DNA of 18,480 bases from CAZBWP01 sp964630265 (lineage in GTDB: Bacteria; Pseudomonadota; Alphaproteobacteria; Rhodospirillales; Defluviicoccaceae): assembly GCA_964630265.1 (NCBI GenBank), contig CAZVRW010000065.1:1-18480 (forward strand), in the 5' to 3' direction. Both the position numbers and the translations under genes were made by a program. This document shows, piece by piece, positions 1 through 6,070 of this stretch. The notes below the pieces were generated by a model that was not told the origin of the DNA, searched no databases, and saw nothing but the letters and a program-made list of their open reading frames with translations. Each line of letters begins with the position of its first letter. Position 1 is the first letter of the stretch.

Positions 1-27
1 CATCGCAACCCGAACCTGGGCCTCAAT

Positions 28-56
28 CGGTCAGTGATTTCACTCGCTGGTATAAA
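28..56 (+). promoter_or_regulatory. Tentative promoter with a short dyad ahead of the Crp/Fnr gene
   Basis: TATAAA at 51-56 resembles a -10 element. A perfect short dyad, AGTGA-TT-TCACT (33-44), lies where a spacer between -35 and -10 would be, so it could be an operator. The hexamer 17 bases upstream of TATAAA (28-33, CGGTCA) is a poor -35. The half-site loosely recalls the TGTGA/TCACA arms of CRP sites, but the spacing is 2 rather than 6, so this is not a standard CRP box. Weak evidence; autoregulation by the downstream regulator is only a guess. Confidence 0.2.
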
Positions 57-68
57 CCTTGGGATGAG

Positions 69-111
69 AGCAGGATTGCGTTCGATGGTTTCCATCGAAC
101 GCAATCCTGCT
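69..111. repeat. Perfect 20-bp inverted repeat with 3-base loop
   Basis: Arm 69-88 (AGCAGGATTGCGTTCGATGG) is the exact reverse complement of 92-111, with loop TTT at 89-91. The stem would be a very stable hairpin on either strand. It is followed on the plus strand by TTTAGC, too short a T-run for a convincing intrinsic terminator, and it has no T-run on the other side. It could terminate a gene lying left of the window, sit in the 5' leader of the Crp/Fnr gene, or be a mobile palindromic unit. Confidence 0.9.
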
Positions 112-173
112 TTAGCATGCGGCAGCGCCAACAGGCGGTTGGATGCGGCGGTCAGGGTCGGGGGAGCATGGGA

Positions 174-869
174 ATGCGCGAGGCCGCGCGCGACGTTCTG
201 GGTCGGCACTTCCTGCTGAAGCACATGGCGGCGGACGACCTCGATCGTCTGGCCGATTTGGCGCGCACCCGGTCCTACGCCACCGACCAGTCGATCTTTC
301 TCAAGGGCGATCCCGGCACGTCGTTGATGGCGGTGCAGAGCGGCCGCGTGCGCATCTGTTCGCAGGCGGCCGATGGCCGGGAGATCGTGCACAACATCAT
401 GGTCCCCGGCGACATCTTCGGCGAGATCGCGCTGCTCGACGGCGGGCCACGCACCGCCTCCGCCGTTGCCGATCAGCCGACCACCCTGTTCATCATCAAC
501 CGCAGCGACTTCTTCGCCTATCTCAGTCGCACCCCGTCGGCGTCGACGCGGCTGATCGAGATCCTCTGCCATCGCCTGCGCTGGATCAGCGAGAATCTCG
601 AGGACCTGATCTTCTGCGACCTGCGTCGCCGACTGGCGAAGCGGCTGCTGCGGCTCGCCGACACCGGCGGGCATCCGGGCCACGGCGCAACGACGACGAC
701 CGTGCGAGTCACCCAGCACATGCTGGCCGGCATGATGGGCAACACCCGTCAGGCGGTGAACCGCACGCTCCGCGCCCTGGAAGCCGATGGCCTGATCCAA
801 CGGCGCCGCGGCGCCATCGCCATCCTCGATCGCCCGCGTCTCGAGGCGGCGGCCGAGACCGAGTTCTGA
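174..869 (+). CDS. Crp/Fnr-family transcriptional regulator
   Basis: A 231-residue DNA-binding regulator of the usual Crp/Fnr length. Residues ~12-110 form the cyclic-nucleotide-binding beta barrel; the phosphate-binding cassette is clear at 83-95 (GEIALLDGGPRTA), including the Glu and the Arg-Thr pair that in true cAMP binders contact the nucleotide. A long dimerisation helix follows (~118-150), then a winged helix-turn-helix at ~180-204 (TQHMLAGMMGNTRQAVNRTL) and a short wing. There is no N-terminal cysteine cluster, so an Fnr-type iron-sulphur sensor is unlikely. The start at 174 is preferred because GGGGAG (161-166) sits 7 bases upstream; ATG at 168 is the alternative. It converges on the DsbA-like gene with 23 bases between stops. 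cAMP as ligand is inferred from the cassette only, and target genes are unknown. Confidence 0.93.
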   Translation: MREAARDVLGRHFLLKHMAADDLDRLADLARTRSYATDQSIFLKGDPGTSLMAVQSGRVRICSQAADGREIVHNIMVPGDIFGEIALLDGGPRTASAVADQPTTLFIINRSDFFAYLSRTPSASTRLIEILCHRLRWISENLEDLIFCDLRRRLAKRLLRLADTGGHPGHGATTTTVRVTQHMLAGMMGNTRQAVNRTLRALEADGLIQRRRGAIAILDRPRLEAAAETEF

Positions 870-892
870 CGAGCCGGCGTCGCCCGCTGGGC

Positions 893-1678
893 TCAGCCGG
901 TACGGGCCTGCTTGACCAATTCCTGCAGCTGTTCGAGGCCGATGGCGCCCGGAATGACTTCGTCGCCGACGATGAACGCCGGTGTGCCGTTGATGTTCAG
1001 GCTGCGGCCCAGCTGGTAGTTCGCCTGGATCGCCGCCTCGACCCAGCCTTCCGCCATCGTCGTCTTCAGCGCCGGCACGTCGAGGCCGAGGGAGTCGGCC
1101 AGCTTCAGGATGCGCGCCTCGTTGAGTGATCCGCGCGTCGACAGCAGAGCTCTGTGGAAGTCCATGTAGCGTTCGGGCGCCAGTCGCCAGACCGCCAGCG
1201 AGGCGCGGGCAGCGATGACGGAGTCGGGGCCGAGGATTGGATACTCCTTGAACACATAGCGGATTCCGGGGTCGGCGGCGATCAGCGCCTGGATCGCCGG
1301 CAGCACCTTCGCGCAATAGCCGCAGCGGTAGTCGAAGAACTCGACGATGGTGACGTCGCCGTCCGGATTGCCGGCGACCGGGGTCGCGGGGTCCCGTTCC
1401 AGTGCCTCGCGGGCCCCGTCGAGCCGCGCTGCCGCCTGGGCCTGCTCGATGGTCGCCTGCCGTGCCTGGTAGGTGCGGATCGCATCGATGACCACGTCGG
1501 GATTGTCGCGCAGGTAGTCGCGGATGATCCGTTCCACTGCATCGCGGTCGACGCGCGAGAGCGCCGCGTCCTCGGCGGCGCGTGACGACGTGCTCTGCCA
1601 GACGAACGACGCGATCACGCCGACAACGGCGAACAACGCCGCGAACACAACGAGGCGCAGGGGGCGGGACGGCTTCAT
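893..1678 (-). CDS. DsbA-family thiol:disulfide oxidoreductase, membrane-anchored
   Basis: A 261-residue periplasmic thioredoxin-fold protein. An N-terminal hydrophobic segment (residues 8-27) serves as signal anchor or signal peptide; an alpha-helical stretch (~40-95, with RDYLRDNPDVV) matches the N-terminal domain of ScsC/Com1-like DsbA relatives that often oligomerise through it. The thioredoxin fold starts near 108 and carries the active-site CGYC at 119-122; the cis-proline loop is TP at 232-233 (NGTPAFIVG). These are the features of an enzyme that forms or isomerises disulfides in secreted proteins. The start is fixed by AAGGAG six bases upstream of the ATG. It lies 136 bases downstream of the M48 protease on the same strand, with a palindrome between them, so the two may form one operon. 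Whether it oxidises or isomerises cannot be told from sequence. Confidence 0.93.
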   Translation of the reverse strand: MKPSRPLRLVVFAALFAVVGVIASFVWQSTSSRAAEDAALSRVDRDAVERIIRDYLRDNPDVVIDAIRTYQARQATIEQAQAAARLDGAREALERDPATPVAGNPDGDVTIVEFFDYRCGYCAKVLPAIQALIAADPGIRYVFKEYPILGPDSVIAARASLAVWRLAPERYMDFHRALLSTRGSLNEARILKLADSLGLDVPALKTTMAEGWVEAAIQANYQLGRSLNINGTPAFIVGDEVIPGAIGLEQLQELVKQARTG

Positions 1679-1757
1679 GGGCGGCTCCTTCGCGGGCTGA
1701 GAGGACGTGCGTCGTGCGCGGCGACGCCCCCGGACGGCGCGACCGGCCCGTGACCCC

Positions 1758-1794
1758 ATATCCGTGCGGCTTGCACCGATCGCCGCATGGATAT
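1758..1794. repeat. 13-bp imperfect inverted repeat between the M48 and DsbA-like genes
   Basis: ATATCCGTGCGGC (1758-1770) pairs with GCCGCATGGATAT (1782-1794) across an 11-base loop, with one G:T wobble. It lies in the 136-base gap between two co-oriented minus-strand genes. No T-run follows on the minus strand, so it is a poor intrinsic terminator; an mRNA processing or stability hairpin, or a protein-binding dyad, are possible. Confidence 0.7.
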
Positions 1795-1814
1795 TGGACC
1801 ACGGGCCGCGGTCG

Positions 1815-3200
1815 TCACCCTTTCTTTTTCTCTTCCGAATCGGCCTGCCGCAGGATGTCCTCGGACTGCAGCCGTTCAGGGGCGCCGGGCGGCAGCAACT
1901 GCGTTGCCTTGGTTGCATGAAACCGCGCTTCCGGCCACTCGCCACGCCGGGCCGCGGCTTCGGCCAATGCCCAGGCACTTTCGCCCATCCGGCCGGCGCG
2001 TCCGTAGGCGATCGCCAGCTGCCGCCAAGCGAACAGATCGTCGCGCTCCCGCGCCAGACCGACGCGAAGGTTGTAGACGGCGGCGTCGAGCAGCTCTGGA
2101 TTGTTGGTCGCCAGTTGCGCCCGCGCCAAGCCGAGCCGCAGGAGCGGCTCGCCCGGGGCGTTGCGCACGGCGTCGTCGTAGGGGCCGAGGCTGTCCTGGG
2201 CGAAGCCCCGTTCGAACAGGATCTGTCCCTTCAGTTCGTGAAAGTAAGGATCCTGCGGCCGTTCCGCGATCAGGCTGTCGATCTCCGCGATCGCCCGCTG
2301 CAGGTCGTTCGATCGATGGAGGGCGACGGCGCGGGCGTAGCGGGCTTCCTGGCTCTGATCGCTCTCCGGATAGCGCCGGAACGTCTGTGCCGGTGGATCG
2401 AGGAAGCCGTGCAGTTTGGCCAGCATCCGCCGGTGCAGCACCTGGAAGGTCGGATTGTCGGTGGCGTTGGCATTGGGCGAGCGCTGCAGGTGAGCCTCCA
2501 GCGCCTGCATCCGGTCGACGGAGAGCGGATGGGTGCGCAGATAGGGCTCTTGCCGCCCGACGGTGAGCAGTTCCTGATCCTTGAGTGAGTCGAAGAATTC
2601 ATGGAGACCGCGGCTGGATTGCCCGGTGGCGTCGAGCAGACGCATCGCCGCGGCGTCCGCCGCGCCCTCCTGAGTCCGGCTGTAGGCCAGGAACGAGCGC
2701 AACGCTGCATCCTGGCCGCCGAGGGCGACGGCGGCGCCGATGTCGGGGCGCCCCGAGGCGACGGCGGCGGCGGCGCCGAGAACCATGGCGATGATGCTTT
2801 CCGCGTTGGCATTGCTCAAGGCATCGTGCACCCGCGCCAAGTGGGCGCCCTGGATGTGGCCGACCTCGTGGGCGATAACGCCGATGACCTGGTTGGCGGA
2901 CTGGCTGCGCGTCAGCAGCCCGGTATTCAGGAACAGTTTCTGGCCGCCGGCGACGAAGGCGTTGATACCGCTGTCTTTGACAAGATAGATCTCTACGGCC
3001 GACGGGTTCAGCCCGGCGGCATGGAACAGCGGCGTCGCGTAGGCACGGATCGTGCTTTCGATCTCGGCATCGCGTATGAAGGACAGCTTCTGCGCGTGCG
3101 CGCCGGTCACGGTGGCGGCCAACACCGTGGCGACCAGCGCGACAGCGGCAAGCAGAACGACGAGTGGACGGAGCAGGCGGTTGTTCAATCGGACCAACAT
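1815..3200 (-). CDS. M48-family zinc metalloprotease with C-terminal TPRs (BepA-like)
   Basis: A 461-residue secreted peptidase. Residues 1-36 are a signal peptide (two arginines, hydrophobic core, AHA-Q cleavage site). The M48 peptidase domain runs ~40-265: zinc motif HEVGH at 111-115, third zinc ligand Glu178 and Asp182 in the segment TQEGAADAAA, and the conserved THPLSVDRM element at 223-231, where a histidine in BepA modulates the active site. From ~285 to 445 there are helical TPR-like repeats (ARYARAVALHR, YFHELKGQILFERG, WRQLAIAYGRAG). This architecture matches BepA/YfgC, which degrades or assists folding of outer-membrane proteins such as LptD; that role here is inferred. Ends in a charged EEKKKG tail. 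The ATG shares bases with the start codon of the divergent lipoprotein gene. The downstream DsbA-like gene fits, because LptD-type substrates need disulfides. Confidence 0.93.
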   Translation of the reverse strand: MLVRLNNRLLRPLVVLLAAVALVATVLAATVTGAHAQKLSFIRDAEIESTIRAYATPLFHAAGLNPSAVEIYLVKDSGINAFVAGGQKLFLNTGLLTRSQSANQVIGVIAHEVGHIQGAHLARVHDALSNANAESIIAMVLGAAAAVASGRPDIGAAVALGGQDAALRSFLAYSRTQEGAADAAAMRLLDATGQSSRGLHEFFDSLKDQELLTVGRQEPYLRTHPLSVDRMQALEAHLQRSPNANATDNPTFQVLHRRMLAKLHGFLDPPAQTFRRYPESDQSQEARYARAVALHRSNDLQRAIAEIDSLIAERPQDPYFHELKGQILFERGFAQDSLGPYDDAVRNAPGEPLLRLGLARAQLATNNPELLDAAVYNLRVGLARERDDLFAWRQLAIAYGRAGRMGESAWALAEAAARRGEWPEARFHATKATQLLPPGAPERLQSEDILRQADSEEKKKG

Positions 3201-4821
3201 GCGCGATCAGAAGTTTAGACGTAGGCCTGCCTCGGCGGCGCGTCAATTGCTCGTCCTGGCTCTCGTGTTTGTCCTCGCCGCCTGCGGCGGGGGCGAAAAA
3301 CTCGGCACCGTCGGCTATGTGGAGGGATTCTTCGGCGCCGTCGCCGCCGACGAGCCGCGCGCCGCGCTGATCGGCCGTGACGTGCTGGCGGCCGGCGGCA
3401 GCGCCGCCGACGCCGTCGTCGCCATGGCGTTTGCCGCCGCCGTCACCCTGCCATCCTCGGCCAGCCTCGGTGGCGGCGGCGTCTGCCTCGGGTTCAGCGC
3501 CGCGACCGGCCAGGTGGCGGCCATCGACTTCACCGCACGGGCGCCGCTCACGGTTGCGCCCGGCGCCGACCGCCCGGCCGCGGTACCGGGTTTCGCCCGC
3601 GGCCTCTTCGCCTTTCACGCCCGCTTCGGCCGGCTCACCTGGTCGCAGCTGCTGGGACCCGCGGAACAGCTGGCCCGCTTCGGCTTCCGCGTCTCCCGCG
3701 CCTTTGCCCGGGACATCGAGCCGCTCGAGCGCGCCCTGCTCGCCGATCCCGAGACCCGTCGGGTGTTCGCGGCGCCCGACGGCGATCGCCTGGTCGGCGA
3801 AGGCGAGACCCTGCGGCAGGTGGAACTGGCGGCGGTGCTCGCGCGGCTCCGCACCGAAGGCGCCGGCGCCTTCTACACCGGCAGCTTCGCCCAAGTGTTC
3901 AGCGAGGCCGCGACCGCCGCGGGGGGCGGCCTGTCGGTCGAGGATCTGTACGACTACCGGCCGGCCTTCGTGCCCACCATCACCCTGCCGGTGGGCAGCA
4001 ACGTGGCGCATTTCGCCGCGCCGCCGGCCGCGGGCGGCGCCGTGGCGGCGCAGATCTGGGCCTTGCTCGCCAGCGATTTCGGCAGCGCCTCGCCGGCCGA
4101 ACGGCTGGCGCTGGTTGCCGCGGCCGGGCAGGCGACCGCCGCCGACCGCGATCGCTGGCAACAGGCGAACGGCAGCAGTTCGGTGCCGCCGCAGGACCTG
4201 GTGGCGGCCTCCCGGCTCCGCGCGCTCATGGTCAACGGGCGCCCGGCCGCGGATCTCGCCGGCGCCGCCGCCGTGCCCCGCATCGAGAACCCCGCCGCTG
4301 CCAGCTTCGTCGCCGCCGACCGCGAGGGGTCGGCCGCGGCCTGCACCGTCACCCTCAACGGGCTGTTCGGCACCGGTCGCGTCGCTCCGGGGACCGGCGT
4401 GGTGCTGGCGGCGGCCCCGGGGCCCGGCGGTCGCGGCGCCACCGCCCTCGGCCCGATGCTCATCGTCAACGAGAACATCAACGCCTTTTTCTTCGCCGGC
4501 GCCGCAGCCGGCGGCATCGCCGCCCCCAGTGCCCTGGCTGGCGTGGCGCTGCGCACCATCGAGGGCGACGAGAGCCTGACCGCGGCGATCGGCGCGGTGC
4601 GCGTGCTCGGCACCCGCGTTCCCGACCAAATCTACTATGAGTCCATCAACGGCGGCGTTGCCCGCGCGGCGCTTGGCGGCCGTGGCGATCGCCTGATCGA
4701 GGTGCCGAGCCTCGGCCGGGTCAACGCCATTGCCTGCCTTGAAGGTATCCCACGCAATCCCGAAACCTGTACCCAGGCCACCGATCCCCGCGGCCACGGC
4801 CTCGCGGTCGGGGCCGACTGA
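3199..4821 (+). CDS. Gamma-glutamyltranspeptidase-fold lipoprotein, probably catalytically dead
   Basis: A 540-residue protein. The N-terminus has a lipoprotein signal (hydrophobic 17-28, lipobox LAAC with Cys29; Gly at +2 suggests the outer membrane). The fold is recognisable throughout: GRDVLAAGGSAADAVVAMAF (60-79), LGGGG (90-94), AIDF (108-111), VPGF, FGTG (390-393) and a terminal ATDPR. However, key residues are lost. By hand alignment to remembered E. coli GGT, the nucleophile Thr391 and following Thr-His are Ala367-Ala368-Ser369, substrate-binding Arg114 is Thr112, the Ser462-Ser463 pair is Ala-Leu, and the Asp433 region is absent, while the TLN asparagine and the GG of the oxyanion loop remain. 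Autocleavage and transpeptidase activity are therefore unlikely. The start is chosen to give a proper lipoprotein signal; the ribosome binding site is poor. The next gene, an aminotransferase, follows after 68 bases. Confidence 0.85.
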   Translation: MRDQKFRRRPASAARQLLVLALVFVLAACGGGEKLGTVGYVEGFFGAVAADEPRAALIGRDVLAAGGSAADAVVAMAFAAAVTLPSSASLGGGGVCLGFSAATGQVAAIDFTARAPLTVAPGADRPAAVPGFARGLFAFHARFGRLTWSQLLGPAEQLARFGFRVSRAFARDIEPLERALLADPETRRVFAAPDGDRLVGEGETLRQVELAAVLARLRTEGAGAFYTGSFAQVFSEAATAAGGGLSVEDLYDYRPAFVPTITLPVGSNVAHFAAPPAAGGAVAAQIWALLASDFGSASPAERLALVAAAGQATAADRDRWQQANGSSSVPPQDLVAASRLRALMVNGRPAADLAGAAAVPRIENPAAASFVAADREGSAAACTVTLNGLFGTGRVAPGTGVVLAAAPGPGGRGATALGPMLIVNENINAFFFAGAAAGGIAAPSALAGVALRTIEGDESLTAAIGAVRVLGTRVPDQIYYESINGGVARAALGGRGDRLIEVPSLGRVNAIACLEGIPRNPETCTQATDPRGHGLAVGAD

Positions 4822-4889
4822 CCGGCGGACCGAGTACGGGATTGGCGCGGGACGGGCACAGGCACCACGGACGGGCACGGGCAGCACGC

Positions 4890-6041
4890 ATGGGTCACAA
4901 GGTTTCGCGGCGCGGCGCCGTGCCGCCCTTCATCGTCATGGACGTCCTCCGCGCCGCCAACGAACGCGCCGCGGCCGGCCATGACGTCCTGCATCTGGAG
5001 GTGGGCCAGCCCGGCACCGCCGCGCCGCGTCGGGTGATCGACGCGGCGGCCGCGGCGGCGGCCGGCGATCGGCTCGGCTATACCGACGCCCTCGGCCTGC
5101 CCGCCCTGCGCCAGCGCATCGCCGGCCATTACGCCGAAATCTACGGGATCGAGGTCGACTGGCGGCACGTGGTCGCCACCACCGGATCATCCGGTGCGTT
5201 CGTGCTGGCCTTCCTCGCCGCGTTTGACGCCGGCGACCGCGTCGCCCTGGCGAGCCCCGGCTATCCCGCCTACCGCAACATTCTGGCGGCCCTGGGCGTG
5301 GCGGTGATCGACCTGGAGGTGGGGCCCGAGACCGGGTTCCAGCCGACGCCGACCATGCTCGACCGGATCGACGGCCGCCTCGACGGCCTGATCGTCGCCA
5401 GTCCGGCCAATCCGACCGGCACCATGCTGTCGCCGGACGCCCTCGCCGCACTGGTGCGCGCCTGCGCCGACCGCGGGGTGCGGCTGGTCTCGGACGAGAT
5501 CTATCACGGCATCACCTACGGTGCGCCGGCCGCGACCGCCCTGGCCTTCGGCGAGCAGGCCATCGTCGTCAACAGTTTCTCGAAATACTATGCCATGACC
5601 GGCTGGCGGATCGGTTGGATGGTGCCGCCGCCGCCGCTCCTGCGCTCCATCGAGTGTCTGGCGCAGAATCTGTTCATTTCACCGCCGACCCTGTCGCAGC
5701 ACGCAGCGATCGCCGCGTTCGACTGCCGGGACGAGTTGGACGGCCACGTCGCCCGCTATGCCCGGAACCGCGCGATCCTTTTGGGCGACCTGCCGCGAGC
5801 CGGCTTCGCGGAGTTGGCCCCCGCCGACGGCGCCTTCTACGTCTATGCCGACGTCACCCCGCTGACCAACGACAGCCCGGCGTTCTGCCGGCGCATGCTG
5901 GCCGAGACGGGGGTGGCCGCCACCCCGGGCATCGACTTCGATCCGGCGCGCGGCCACCGCTTCGTCCGCTTTTCGTTCGCCGGTGGGACGGACGAGATGG
6001 CGGAAGCGATGCGCCGCCTGATCGCCTGGCGCGCGACCTGA
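4890..6041 (+). CDS. PLP-dependent class I/II aminotransferase
   Basis: A 383-residue cytosolic fold-type I aminotransferase of standard length. Visible landmarks: the N-terminal substrate loop LEVGQPG (37-42), the cofactor phosphate region GSSGAF (99-104), ASPGYPAY (121-128), NPTGT with Asn174, SDEIYHGITY with Asp202 and Tyr205, the Schiff-base lysine Lys232 in NSFSKYYAMTGWR, Arg240, and a C-terminal RFVRFSFA that carries the carboxylate-binding arginine. These match the aspartate-aminotransferase-like group that includes AAT-I, alanine and MalY-like enzymes; the substrate cannot be fixed. An upstream in-frame ATG at 4842 exists but its extra residues are His/Arg-rich and unlike the family. 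It lies 68 bases after the GGT-like gene in the same direction and converges on rne with 29 bases between stops. Confidence 0.92.
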   Translation: MGHKVSRRGAVPPFIVMDVLRAANERAAAGHDVLHLEVGQPGTAAPRRVIDAAAAAAAGDRLGYTDALGLPALRQRIAGHYAEIYGIEVDWRHVVATTGSSGAFVLAFLAAFDAGDRVALASPGYPAYRNILAALGVAVIDLEVGPETGFQPTPTMLDRIDGRLDGLIVASPANPTGTMLSPDALAALVRACADRGVRLVSDEIYHGITYGAPAATALAFGEQAIVVNSFSKYYAMTGWRIGWMVPPPPLLRSIECLAQNLFISPPTLSQHAAIAAFDCRDELDGHVARYARNRAILLGDLPRAGFAELAPADGAFYVYADVTPLTNDSPAFCRRMLAETGVAATPGIDFDPARGHRFVRFSFAGGTDEMAEAMRRLIAWRAT

Positions 6042-6070
6042 CGACGCGGACCAACGGGACGACAGCCGCC

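Noticed and set aside
3199..4821. Annotation as an active gamma-glutamyltranspeptidase
   Set aside because: The fold fits, but the nucleophile Thr and substrate Arg positions are Ala and Thr, so activity is not supported.
2599..4887. 762-codon open frame on the minus strand
   Set aside because: It overlaps the M48 protease and the transpeptidase-like gene in other frames, is Gly/Ala/Arg-rich filler, and has no family resemblance; long open antisense frames are expected at this GC content.
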